Shown piece by piece: positions 7,196 to 17,200 of a DNA stretch of 40,765 bases. How positions within the stretch are numbered: position 1 is the first letter of the stretch; every line of letters begins with the position of its first letter. Source of the stretch: Streptomyces sp. (GTDB taxonomy: Bacteria > Actinomycetota > Actinomycetes > Streptomycetales > Streptomycetaceae); contig NZ_JAEKKT010000215.1 in assembly GCF_019510245.1 (NCBI RefSeq), positions 1-40,765 on the forward strand. Reading direction: 5' to 3'. A model generated the notes under the pieces. It did not search any database. It was not told the origin of the DNA and saw only the letters and a list, made by a program, of their open reading frames with translations. Position numbers and translations under genes: made by a program.

Positions 7196-8563
7196 ATGAC
7201 CACCGATCTTTATCCCGAAGACATGACCGGACGCATCGACCTGGAGGCGCTGAAGGAGCCCATGCGCCGCGGCGGCATCCGCACGGTAATGGCGGCCATC
7301 CCCGACATGCGCGGCCACCTCAAGGGCAAGCGCCTCAATAGCCTTGCGCTTCTCGAACGGCTCGGCGACTTCGGCGGCAATCGTGTGGCGGAGGCCTGCG
7401 CTTACATCCTGGCCACCAACGCCGACATGGACCCCTTGTCCGGTTTCGACCTGACCAGCTGGAGCGACGGCTTTCAGGACATGGGCGTCGATGCGGACTG
7501 GCGCTCGCTGCGGATGCTGCCCTACATGTCCAGTCTCGCTCTGGTCCACTGCGACGCCGTCGACCTCGACGGCACGCCCATCGAGGTCGCGCCCCGCCAG
7601 ATACTGCGCCGTCAGTTGGAGAGGCTCGCCGGGCTCGGCTACCAGGTGAAGATCGGCCTGGAGAGCGAGTTCGTCCTCTACAACGGGCCCGAGCCAGCCG
7701 TCGGCCGCAACATCGACTACGACTTCGACCTCCCACCGCAGACCGCAACCTTCCTCGGCCACCTGGAGACGGTCCTGCCGGACGCCGGCGTGCCCATCGA
7801 GGCAGTGAAGCCCGAGGGCGCGCCCGGACAGTTCGAGGTGACCTTCCCCTACACCAGCGCCTCGCCCCTGGAGGCCTGCGACAACTACACGGTCTACCGG
7901 CACGCGCTGCGCCACACCGCGCAGCAACACGGCATGACCGCCTCCTTCATGGCCGCACCCGAAACCGGTGTCGGCAGCGGCCTGCACCTGCACCTGTCTC
8001 TGTGGCGGGACGACCGTGCGGCCTTCGCCACCGCCTCGCACCGGGACATGCCGACCGAGGCCATGGGGCACAGCATCGCCGGACTCATGGGCGCAATGCC
8101 GCACCTGGCGCCGTTCTTTGCCCCGACCACCAACGCCTACAAGCGGTACGCCAGCCGGCACTCATTCGCCCCCTATTTCATGAGCTGGGGGCCGGACAAC
8201 CGCGGCTGTGCGATACGCGTGACGGGCCACGGCCAGGGCACGCACCTGGAGGTCCGGCTGGGCGGCGCCGACGCCAACCCGTACCTCCTGACCGCCGCTG
8301 CGCTCGCCTCCATCGCCCACGGTCTCAGCAAGAAACTGACTCTGCCGCCCCCGTGCCTGGGAGACGCGTACGCCGATCGATCGTCCCTGCCATTGCCCCG
8401 GGACCTGACCGAAGCACTGAGGGACTTCCAGACCAGCGCACTCGCACACGACCTGTTCGGTACGCCGCTCGTCGTCCACTACAGCCGCGCCGCCCAGGCC
8501 GAGGTAGACGAGCAGCAGCGCACGGTCACTGACGTCGAACGCCGGCACCTCGCCACCGCCTGA
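7196..8563 (+). CDS. Glutamine-synthetase-like gamma-glutamyl ligase
   Basis: The 455-residue product has the glutamine synthetase catalytic order: GLESEFVLY (Glu156 and Glu158 as metal ligands), GAPGQFEVTF (Glu214), SGLHLHLSLW (metal and ATP His near 264-266), NRGCAIRV near 335-342 and EVRLGGADANPYL near 352-363. The length matches class I-related GlnA-like enzymes, but the N-terminal domain lacks the features of true GlnA, and there is no adenylylation-site Tyr motif that I can see. Streptomyces has several such paralogues (GlnA2, GlnA3 and GlnA4 types) that glutamylate polyamines or ethanolamine using ATP and glutamate. Coupling to an APC permease supports an amine substrate. Which amine cannot be told, and a biosynthetic role with the radical SAM operon downstream is also possible. 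Confidence 0.85.
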   Translation: MTTDLYPEDMTGRIDLEALKEPMRRGGIRTVMAAIPDMRGHLKGKRLNSLALLERLGDFGGNRVAEACAYILATNADMDPLSGFDLTSWSDGFQDMGVDADWRSLRMLPYMSSLALVHCDAVDLDGTPIEVAPRQILRRQLERLAGLGYQVKIGLESEFVLYNGPEPAVGRNIDYDFDLPPQTATFLGHLETVLPDAGVPIEAVKPEGAPGQFEVTFPYTSASPLEACDNYTVYRHALRHTAQQHGMTASFMAAPETGVGSGLHLHLSLWRDDRAAFATASHRDMPTEAMGHSIAGLMGAMPHLAPFFAPTTNAYKRYASRHSFAPYFMSWGPDNRGCAIRVTGHGQGTHLEVRLGGADANPYLLTAAALASIAHGLSKKLTLPPPCLGDAYADRSSLPLPRDLTEALRDFQTSALAHDLFGTPLVVHYSRAAQAEVDEQQRTVTDVERRHLATA

Positions 8564-8592
8564 CCTTCGGCGGCGGTGCCGGACGCCGTGCG

Positions 8593-8687
8593 CGGCAGGG
8601 TGTTCTGCTGCCGTGTACGACCCCAACTCCCGGTGCGGGCCTTCCACCACCGTGTTCCCCCACGGCACAGCGAACACCCGCACCGGG
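8593..8687 (+). promoter_or_regulatory. Structured leader with alternative long-range pairings
   Basis: This segment lies between the ligase and the radical SAM gene and can fold in competing ways. GGGTGTTC (8598-8605) pairs with GAACACCC (8672-8679). The same stem continues with GCTG (8607-8610) against CAGC (8668-8671) and CCGTG (8611-8615) against CACGG (8661-8665). CCCGGTGCGGG (8629-8639) is the exact complement of CCCGCACCGGG (8677-8687), and CCGTG (8650-8654) can also use CACGG (8661-8665). CGGCAG/CTGCCG (8593-8598/8608-8613) is a further option. Because these share strands they are mutually exclusive or form a pseudoknot, as in riboswitches. A strong hairpin follows at 8695. No known riboswitch consensus was recognised. 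Confidence 0.5.
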
Positions 8688-8694
8688 TTGCAAT

Positions 8695-8734
8695 CCCTGT
8701 GTCTCCCCGTCTCCCCCGACGGGGAGACACAGGG
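8695..8734 (+). terminator. Perfect 17-bp hairpin before radical SAM gene
   Basis: CCCTGTGTCTCCCCGTC at 8695-8711 and its exact reverse complement at 8718-8734 enclose the six-base loop TCCCCC. No T-run follows, but GC-rich hairpins without one often stop transcription in Streptomyces. It lies 20 bases before the GGAGG ribosome site at 8755-8759, so it could terminate the permease/ligase transcript, attenuate the downstream operon, or be a dyad operator. Confidence 0.7.
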
Positions 8735-8764
8735 GCCGACTTCACGGATGGGCTGGAGGCCAGC

Positions 8765-9790
8765 ATGCAAGAGCTGACCAGGCCGGTAGAAGCCGACGCG
8801 GTCGACTTCACGGCCCTGCAAAACTTCGTTGCTCTGCGCGGGCAACTCCGCGTTTCCTTCACGCCGCGGTGCAACATCGCGTGCTGGTTCTGCCACAACG
8901 AGGGCGACGTCCCGCCCCCATTGACGAGGGCGGACCGCTCCTTGCAACCGCGTGCCAGAGCACTGCATCCGGATGGCTACCTGACCTTGATCCGCGCCCT
9001 GACGGCCGCGGGACTCAAGCGGGTCTACTTCACCGGCGGGGAGCCGCTGACTTCCTCCATGGCCCGGCCGGTTCTGGAAGGCCTGCCGGAGCAGGGGCCG
9101 GATTCCTCCTACACCCTGATCACCAACGGGACCCGCTTCCGCACCAACCGGGCGTGGCTGAAGGGGACCCGCCTGGACAAGGTGAAGGTGTCGCTGCACT
9201 ACTTCTCGAACGAGAGCCTGCGTGCCATCGCCGGTACTTCCATCAGCATCGACACCATCCTCGACGGCATCGAGGTGGCCCGGGAGACCTTCCCTCAGGT
9301 CGAGCTGAACACTCTCCTCCAGCAGGAGAACGCGCACGAGGTGGAACGCATCCTCGACTTCGCGCTGGAACGGCGCCTGCCCGTGCAGTTCATCGAGCTG
9401 GTGGGCACCGACTTCAACGAAGCCCGAGCCGCCTCGGCTTCCTCGGCCGATGCGATCCTCGCCCACCTGCGCACGCTGACTTCGGACGAGCACGTGGAAA
9501 TCGCCGGGGTCGGCCAGGGCCGGCGCGTCTTCCGCATCGACGGCATAGAGATCGACGTCATCCACCGCAACCTCGGCCGTCACCATGTTGGACAGTGCGG
9601 CACCTGCCGACTGCGCAGCCAGTGCGTGGAAGGCTTCTGGGCCCTGCGCGTGGACCACAACGGCGGCGTACAGCCCTGCCTGCTGCGCGATGATCTGCGC
9701 CTGAACGTGGCCGGTCTCCTCTCTGATCCGGACCGGCTGGTCGCGGCCGTGGCTGCGCACGTCACGTCATTCACCGAGGGGACGCTATGA
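8765..9790 (+). CDS. Radical SAM enzyme, MoaA-like with second Fe-S site
   Basis: The 341-residue protein has the radical SAM cluster C-N-I-A-C-W-F-C (Cys36, Cys40, Cys43), followed by the S-adenosylmethionine-binding GGEP at 91-94 and the ITNGT strand at 119-123. The C-terminal region has Cys278, Cys281, Cys287 and, after a gap, Cys305 in VQPCLL, which fits an auxiliary [4Fe-4S] site as in MoaA or twitch/SPASM-type enzymes. CHNEGD after the first cluster is also found in other MoaA-like proteins. The ATG at 8765 is preferred over upstream starts because it follows GGAGG at 8755-8759 and opens directly into the domain. Its stop overlaps the kinase start (ATGA). The substrate is unknown. The accompanying kinase, phosphohexomutase-like and hydrolase genes hint at a phosphorylated or nucleotide substrate. 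Confidence 0.85.
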   Translation: MQELTRPVEADAVDFTALQNFVALRGQLRVSFTPRCNIACWFCHNEGDVPPPLTRADRSLQPRARALHPDGYLTLIRALTAAGLKRVYFTGGEPLTSSMARPVLEGLPEQGPDSSYTLITNGTRFRTNRAWLKGTRLDKVKVSLHYFSNESLRAIAGTSISIDTILDGIEVARETFPQVELNTLLQQENAHEVERILDFALERRLPVQFIELVGTDFNEARAASASSADAILAHLRTLTSDEHVEIAGVGQGRRVFRIDGIEIDVIHRNLGRHHVGQCGTCRLRSQCVEGFWALRVDHNGGVQPCLLRDDLRLNVAGLLSDPDRLVAAVAAHVTSFTEGTL

Positions 9791-10455
9791 CCCCCGCACC
9801 GCCGCCGTATCGGCCCTTCTACTACGAGACGGAGCCGTACCCGGTCGTCGTCCTGGAGGGCGTCTCCGGCATCGGCAAGTCGACCCTGGCCGGCCTTCTC
9901 GCCAAACGGCTCAAGGCCTCCCGCATCCACACGCTGACCGAGCCGCACACCGGATGGTCCTCCACCACCAACGCCGACCTGCGCTCACTGCCTCAGTTCG
10001 CGTTCTACCTGTCCGGCGCTCTGCACACCTCCGACCGGATACGCCACGCCCGCGCACACGGCCCGGTCGTCGCAGATCGCTACCTGTCGTCAGTCATCGC
10101 CTGCCACGCTGCCGTCCACCGTGTCCCCGTCGACGCCGTCACCGCTCTCTTGGAGCCCTTCCGCTACTACCTGACAGAGCCCACCCGCACCTACTACCTG
10201 CGGTGCTCGGAGAACGAGCTCCGCGAGCGGCTGGCCGTCAAGGCGGACGTGAAGAGCGACGACACCGACCTCCTCACCATCCCCGACCGGCTCCCGCGGC
10301 TGCTCGCCAACTTCGCCCAAGCGGCCAGTGAAGACGACACCGCGGTCTGGCTCGACACCGACGCCAAGCCGCCGGCGGAGCTAGCCGACTGGATCGTCGC
10401 CGACCTGGAGCGCAACTGTGCTTACCCCCATCGACCCGGCCGCCGTCATCCGTGA
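9787..10455 (+). CDS. dTMP-kinase-like P-loop nucleotide or small-molecule kinase
   Basis: The 222-residue protein resembles thymidylate and deoxynucleoside kinases. It has the P-loop GVSGIGKST at residues 25-33, and VVADRYLSS (Asp97-Arg98) provides the DR[YH] substrate/phosphate motif of the family. A lid-like region rich in Arg and Glu (ELRERLAVKADV) follows near residue 148. It presumably transfers phosphate from ATP to a nucleotide, nucleoside or similar compound. It is not the housekeeping Tmk by context: its ATG overlaps the radical SAM stop, and GAGGGGAC precedes it. The next gene starts inside its 3' end. Substrate identity is inferred only from fold and neighbours. Confidence 0.8.
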   Translation: MTPAPPPYRPFYYETEPYPVVVLEGVSGIGKSTLAGLLAKRLKASRIHTLTEPHTGWSSTTNADLRSLPQFAFYLSGALHTSDRIRHARAHGPVVADRYLSSVIACHAAVHRVPVDAVTALLEPFRYYLTEPTRTYYLRCSENELRERLAVKADVKSDDTDLLTIPDRLPRLLANFAQAASEDDTAVWLDTDAKPPAELADWIVADLERNCAYPHRPGRRHP

Positions 10456-10921
10456 CGGCGGCGCAGTCGGGCAATACCCTGGCCAGATCCACGAAGGCGT
10501 CGGATGGTGGCTCGGCGCCTGCCTTGTGGTCACCGCCAAGGCCTCCCGCCTCGCTGTGGCCCACGACGGGCACCCGGTCAGCACCGAATTCGCTGACCGC
10601 CTGTGCCAAGGCGCGATCAACGCCCAGCACTACGCCTGCACCGTCCGCTACCTCGGATGGCAGCCCGAGGAGGAGCTCCTGGCCGAACTGAGCGCCATTG
10701 AGGCCCCGGGTGCATGGCTCTCCTCGGAGACCGCCGGTGACGCGACCACCGTACGGATCCGCCTGTACACCGCGCAGGGCACACTCCTGGATAACACCAA
10801 TGGGCTCGCGACCATCCGCAGACTCATCGCCCAGGACCGCGTTCCCCGTCCCGTGAACTCCCAGGCCAAAGGCACGATCGAGCCGTGGCCCCCCGCTTCG
10901 GCCGACGGAGGCCGCCCATGA
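10418..10921 (+). CDS. Stand-alone phosphohexomutase domain-I-like protein lacking catalytic loop
   Basis: This 167-residue protein overlaps the kinase gene by 38 bases and starts at GTG 10418, after GGAG at 10407-10410. Its order of motifs follows domain I of phosphomannomutase/phosphoglucomutase. There is an N-terminal segment in place of the usual Y-D-x-R-G-x-x-P, then LAVAHDGHPVSTEFADRL, matching the 'V-x-G-x-D-x-R-x-S-S-x-x-F-A' helix start, then a Q-G-A-I-N-A helix. Last is EAPGAWLSSETAG where functional enzymes have a P-G-A-M-x-T-A-S-H-N-P loop holding the phosphoserine. Domains II to IV are absent, as full enzymes are about 450 residues. It is therefore probably not a mutase. It may bind a phosphosugar or act as a partner of its neighbours. 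The homology call rests on my reading of the motif order and should be tested. Confidence 0.6.
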   Translation: MLTPIDPAAVIRDGGAVGQYPGQIHEGVGWWLGACLVVTAKASRLAVAHDGHPVSTEFADRLCQGAINAQHYACTVRYLGWQPEEELLAELSAIEAPGAWLSSETAGDATTVRIRLYTAQGTLLDNTNGLATIRRLIAQDRVPRPVNSQAKGTIEPWPPASADGGRP

Positions 10922-11709
10922 TCGACGCAGCACAGATCATCGAGTCCGGTACCAACATCCTGTTCGTGACCTTCGACTCCCTGCGCCACGATGTCGCCCA
11001 CAGTGCTCTTGAGGACGGCCGTACGCCTCGCCTTGCCGGGCTGCTGCCCGGCGGGCAGTGGGAAAGACGGCAGACCCCAGGGACGTTCACCCTGCCTGCG
11101 CACATGGCGTTCTTCTCCGGCTTCCTGCCCAAGAAGCCGGAGCCGAAGCAGCCGAGCCGCCTGTGGGAATGCCGCCCGCCGGCCTTCAAGAAGGTTCCCC
11201 CCGAGACGTTCGTGTTCGACGCTCCGAATCTCCTGGACGGACTCGCCCTGCATGAGTACCGCACTGTGTGCGTGGGTGGAGTCACCTACTTCTCTCAGGA
11301 AACGCCCCTCGGCTCGGTGCTGCCAGCGATGTTCCATGAGGCGCACTGGCGGCCCGAATTCTGCTCCCCCGAGCCCGACTCCTCCCGCCACCAGGTGGAC
11401 CAGGCCCTCGACATCGCCGCCCGATACGACGGCCGGCAGCCCCTGTTCCTGTTCGTCAACATCTCCGCCACACACGTCCCCCACGGTCACTACCTGAACA
11501 GCAGTTCTGACAGCACCGCCTCGCAGGCCGCGGCACTCGCCTACGCCGACGCTCACGTGGGCCGACTACTCGACGGGCTGTCCGGGCAGTGGCTGGTCAT
11601 CATGTGCGCCGACCACGGGGACGCCTACGGCGACGATGGTTACTATGGTCGCGGAATCGCCCACCCCGCGGTCTTCAACGTGCCGTTCGCGGCTTGGGTG
11701 CAGGCCTGA
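10918..11709 (+). CDS. Alkaline-phosphatase-superfamily hydrolase, STM4013/SEN3800-like
   Basis: The 263-residue protein begins with ATG at 10918, overlapping the upstream stop (ATGA) and placed six bases after GGAGG. It has LFVTFDSLRHDVA (Asp20, a metal ligand), then TPGTFTLPAHMAFFSG, where a Thr sits at the nucleophile position of sulfatases and phosphatases. At the end is CADHGDAYGDDG with a following GIAHP, the usual H-G-D/E...H metal site. The pattern and length recall the STM4013/SEN3800 family of metalloenzyme hydrolases, whose function is not well established. It should be a soluble hydrolase acting on a phosphate or sulfate ester, or a phosphodiester. Its place in the radical SAM/kinase operon suggests it processes an intermediate of that pathway. 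Confidence 0.75.
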   Translation: MIDAAQIIESGTNILFVTFDSLRHDVAHSALEDGRTPRLAGLLPGGQWERRQTPGTFTLPAHMAFFSGFLPKKPEPKQPSRLWECRPPAFKKVPPETFVFDAPNLLDGLALHEYRTVCVGGVTYFSQETPLGSVLPAMFHEAHWRPEFCSPEPDSSRHQVDQALDIAARYDGRQPLFLFVNISATHVPHGHYLNSSSDSTASQAAALAYADAHVGRLLDGLSGQWLVIMCADHGDAYGDDGYYGRGIAHPAVFNVPFAAWVQA

Positions 11710-11727
11710 CCGTTAGGCTCACCCGGC

Positions 11728-12177
11728 ATGAGCACTGAAGTGATGCGTGACGCCTCCGTGGTGGTGGCTCGTGACACGAAGGGCCTGGTGGCGCTCCTGA
11801 GCGCCGACTTCCCCAATCACGGGGGTGAGTTCCTCTTCCTGCCCGGCGGTCGCTTTGAGGCCGGCGAGTCTCCGCTTGAATGCGCCCGTCGAGAGCTTCG
11901 CGAAGAGGCTGGAGTTACCGCAGAGGGGTGGCGTTCACTCGGCGCGTACGCGATCACTCTCAGCTCCACGGCTCGCGTCCATCTGTTCGAGGCCCGTGAA
12001 CTCACCCTCGGCGCACAGGACCTCACCGAAACGGAGCAGGACTTCAAGCTCATGTGGTGGCCGATGGCTGACGCCATGCAGGCCGCCCACGCGGGGCGGT
12101 TCCTCTTACCTGCCGGACCACTGGCTCTCTTCCTGGCTAGCGAAATCACCCAACAGGGCCAGCCTTTTAGCCGGTAG
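11728..12177 (+). CDS. Nudix hydrolase
   Basis: The 149-residue protein contains a complete Nudix box, G-x5-E-x7-R-E-L-x-E-E-x-G-V, visible as GRFEAGE, then ECARRELREEAGV. This motif binds metal and hydrolyses nucleoside diphosphates linked to another group. The rest is a compact alpha-beta fold of normal size with no membrane segment. The ATG at 11728 lies 18 bases after the hydrolase stop, so it is likely the last gene of the radical SAM operon. A short hairpin follows. Whether it acts in the pathway or as a house-cleaning enzyme cannot be decided from sequence. Confidence 0.85.
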   Translation: MSTEVMRDASVVVARDTKGLVALLSADFPNHGGEFLFLPGGRFEAGESPLECARRELREEAGVTAEGWRSLGAYAITLSSTARVHLFEARELTLGAQDLTETEQDFKLMWWPMADAMQAAHAGRFLLPAGPLALFLASEITQQGQPFSR

Positions 12178-12181
12178 CGCC

Positions 12182-12201
12182 TGGATGGTTGCGCTCATCC
12201 A
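12182..12201 (+). terminator. Weak hairpin after the Nudix gene
   Basis: TGGATG at 12182-12187 pairs with CATCCA at 12196-12201 around an eight-base loop, four bases after the Nudix stop. A further small hairpin, CGAGTC/GACTCG, lies near 12268-12289. There is no T-run, so the call is tentative. The rest of 12202-12450 holds no convincing gene. Confidence 0.3.
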
Positions 12202-12453
12202 AGACGCCGTAGATGCGCGCAGCTGCCCACCCCTGCATGGCACGAAGCACCGGATCCCGCCGAGTCGGGATGCCTGACTCGCAATGACGGGCTACTGCCT
12301 GCCGGTGATCTTTTCTGAGGTGGCATGAATGTGGGTGGTGTTCGAACTTCTTGCTGGCAGCCACCCATCGCGGTTGAGCGTCCCCGGAGCAGGCGATGGC
12401 ATCGCCGAACGCTGGCGGTCAGGTGGCGCGGGTGCCATCACGTCAGCAGAGCA

Positions 12454-12579
12454 CGACCGGTGGTAGAGCGCCGCCACGCACACCAGGAACCGGAACGTCT
12501 TCTCGGGGTCGTACAGCGCGTTCTGGCGGCGCATCCGGGCCTTGACAGCGGCCTCGGCCGTCGAAGGGATCCCGCGGAG
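12454..12579 (-). pseudogene. Fragment resembling XRE regulator C-terminal domain (DUF5753-like)
   Basis: On the minus strand this gives STAEAAVKARMRRQNALYDP, followed by EKTFRFLVCVAALYHRSC, after which the similarity ends. The pattern 'V-x-x-R-M-x-R-Q-x-x-L-x-x-x-x-x-x-F-x-F-L-x-x-x-A-A-L' resembles part of the DUF5753 domain of Streptomyces XRE regulators, which usually has E-A-A-L; here it is V-A-A-L. No helix-turn-helix part or rest of the domain is present. It lies between converging genes, a usual place for decayed fragments. The assignment is by eye only. Confidence 0.35.
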
Positions 12580-14261
<1,682 letters not shown>

Positions 14262-14265
<4 letters not shown>

Positions 14266-17200
14266 TGGCCGGGGTTCCCACACGCGTGGTTGGGAGAGCT
14301 GTGGCGCGCGTGAGGCCGGGTGCGGAGGAGCTCGTGGATGAGCTGCGAGGTCTCGATCTCCAGTGAACAGTCCAGCGCGCGGTTGACCTGCTGGACGCGG
14401 GAGATCGCCATATGCAGTCCTTGCCGGTTCCCGGCCGCGTGCTCGATCCGGAGCCAGTCCCGGTACAGGAGCTCTGCCGTGTCGTCGACTTCGATACCGG
14501 TCGCGATGGCCTGCCGGGCCGCACTCAGGTCATGGTGCGGGCCCGCAGGCGTGCGGTAGGTGGCCACGGTGTGCGCGACGTCGATGATGCGCGTGACCAT
14601 GTCCTGCAGGTACGGCTCAGCCCAGGGGAGCGGCTTGCCCCCGAACGGACGGCCGCGGACCAGTGCGAGCGCCTTCTCTAGATCGGTGAGCCCGGAGGGG
14701 CCCAGCGGCAGAGCGCGTTCCACGAGCTGCAGGAAGCGAGACCAGTCACAGCGCACCCCGGGAGCGAGCCGGTACGGGTCCTCCCCGGAACTGCGGCGCG
14801 GCACGTAAGGGCTGCCGGCGGAGTCGCTGCCCAGAGACCGGCGCAAGCCCTGCATCCGCGCATTGAGGGTGCTCGTCGACCAGGGGCTGACGGGATCCAT
14901 GTCGTAGCACAGCACGTCCGCGCTCCGGCCAGGCCGGAAGAACAGCAGCGCCGCGAGCTGTGCCATCCGCGGGCCGTGGCCGGTGTTGTCCACACCGGTC
15001 ACTTCGAGGGGACCCATCACCCTGATCTCCGGGGCATGCAGATCATGCGTCTCGCACTCAGCCGCCTCGGATGATGCGCCGTCCGTGACAGCAGGTTCCG
15101 CGTCGTCTTCGGTGCCCTCTCGGCTCTCGGCGCTCGGGGCCGCCGGCACCGCGGGGGACGACGGATCGTTCTCCTCCTCGGCCTCCGGTGCCGGCGTTGT
15201 GGTGGGCAGGAGACGCAGTCCCGACGGATCGGTGGTAGCGGCGAGCAGGGCAGGGAAGACCTCGCCGCTCAAGTCTGTTGCCGACGCCACGGGGGGAGGT
15301 GCGGTCGTCGCGGGATTGGCGGCCGCTGCAGCTTCGCGCGGCTGCAACGTGCGGGCCTCGTCCGGGACGTCCTCCCACGGCCCCTCGGACGGGTGTGCTG
15401 GCTGCGCGGACACATGCAGCGCCGTGGTGATCTGAAGATATGAGGCGTGCTCCAGCCGCTGCACCGTGATCTCGGTGCCGACGGAATCGAGATGCTGCGG
15501 TTCGCTGACCGAAGCATTGAGGATCTCCGCGTCCGGGAAGTGCGCGGCCGCTGTGCTCGCCGGTGCGATGAGGGTGACGGGTACCGTGCGGGACTTGTCG
15601 ATGACGTCGGCGAACTGCCAGGCCGTGTCCGGGTCCAGAGATTGCGCGCACAGCAACAGATAGGGCTGATGGCTGGTCTCCGGCATCTGGTGTGCCTCCA
15701 GGAGGCGTTCGCTCAAGTCGCGTAGCGCGTGCGCTGCCTGCCGCATGTGGGCAATGCGAGCGGTGGGCAGCAACTGCGGCAGGTCCCCTCCGAACCCGAT
15801 GGTGACGACTTCGACGTCGCCGGCCCATGGGTTCATTCCGAGTTCCAGGGCGAGCGAGGTGCACACCTCGGTGATGTGGACCGGATTGCCGTCCAGCAGC
15901 AGGGCAGGCACCCGGGCGAGGTTGAGCAGCAGCAGGTCACCCGCTGCGGTGCTGCCGATCGTGACCAGCCCCGGATACGGAGGCGGTACGTCGCGAGCGG
16001 TGTCCTCGTCCAAGAGGACGGCGCCGGAGCCCAGAACCCACCAGCCGCCTTCCCCGAACACGAAGGGAGCCAGCGGCTCCTGGGCCAAATCCTCGGGCAG
16101 TACCTCGAGGGTCCGCGCACCGATCCGCGCGGCCCGCAGCGCAGGCAGGACCGCGGCCTCCTCCGATGCCACGTGGTGGGCGAGGGTCCGCAGAGCTACG
16201 TCCAGCCGGACGGCTCCGCCCGGTTCGGCGGCCGCCGCCAATGTGGCCTCGGCAGGAGAAGTCTCCGACGCGATCGCGATCGTCTCGCCGGGCCGTCGGC
16301 GGCGGCGCTGAAGCGTCCGCCGCAGGGCGAGAGCACCAGTGACAGCGGCGGCCAGGAGAGCGCCGGCACCGAGAAAGGAACGCAAGTCCAGCGGGCCGTC
16401 GGTCGGTGCCGACGCCGGAGACTGAGACGGCGTGGCTGCGGGGGAGGAGCCCGACGGGCCCGACGCGGACGCCGGCGGCGAGGCGGGCGCGGAGGCGCTG
16501 GTGCTGGGCTCCGGCCTCGCGGTTGCCGTTTCAGAGGGAGAGCCCTGCTCCTGCCCGGGCAGTTCAGCGGGCCGGCTGCTCGGCACGCTGGGAGCCGACG
16601 ACTCCGGAGCGGTGGTGTGGCTCGGTGCGGGAGTCTGCTCACTGCCTGGCTGCTCGGCGCTCGGGGGAGCGGTCTCCCGATCCTGGGTGTCGTTCCCCTC
16701 TCCGGAGCCCGTGTCGCGGGACGGCTCGGTCCGATCAGGCTGAGCACCGGGCACGGTGACCTGCTGCCCCGGATAGATCATGTCCGGGTCGGTGATTTCG
16801 GGAAGGCCGTGCGGCTGCGGCCTGCCCTCACTGGCCTCGAACAGCTCGTGCCACGCGCCGCCGTCGCCGAGTTCCTCCTTCGCGATCTTCGACAGGTAGT
16901 CGCCCGAGTGGACGGTGACGACGTGCTCGATCCCCTCGCCGGCGGTCTCAGGCTCGCCACCGAACTGCGTATGCACCCCTGGCGCCGTCCCTCGAGCGTC
17001 GGGCATCTGAAGCTGCCAGCCAGGCTGGAGAAAGCTGTTCGCGCGGAAGACCGTGCCGTCGACCATGGTGTGGCCCTCGTTCAGGTCGGCGATCTCCCGC
17101 CACCGCTCGCCGTCCCCAAGCTCGTGGTCGGCGATGCCCCACAGGCTCTCCGCAGGCCGCGTCTCGCGCACCGTGTACACCGGACGCGACGTCGACGTCC

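Noticed and set aside
8576..8764. N-terminal extension of the radical SAM protein
   Set aside because: The added 63 residues are Arg/Pro-rich, run through the perfect hairpin, and have no family match; a clear GGAGG ribosome site precedes the ATG at 8765.
6293..9760. Long minus-strand open frames opposite the permease, ligase and radical SAM genes
   Set aside because: They lie opposite genes with clear domains and overlapping starts, have Gly/Arg/His-rich composition without motifs, and are what high-GC third positions produce on the opposite strand.
8765..9790. Viperin-like or octosyl-acid (NikJ/PolH-type) identity for the radical SAM enzyme
   Set aside because: The C-terminal Cys pattern and CHNEGD segment are closer to MoaA-like enzymes, and the specific motifs of those other families were not seen.
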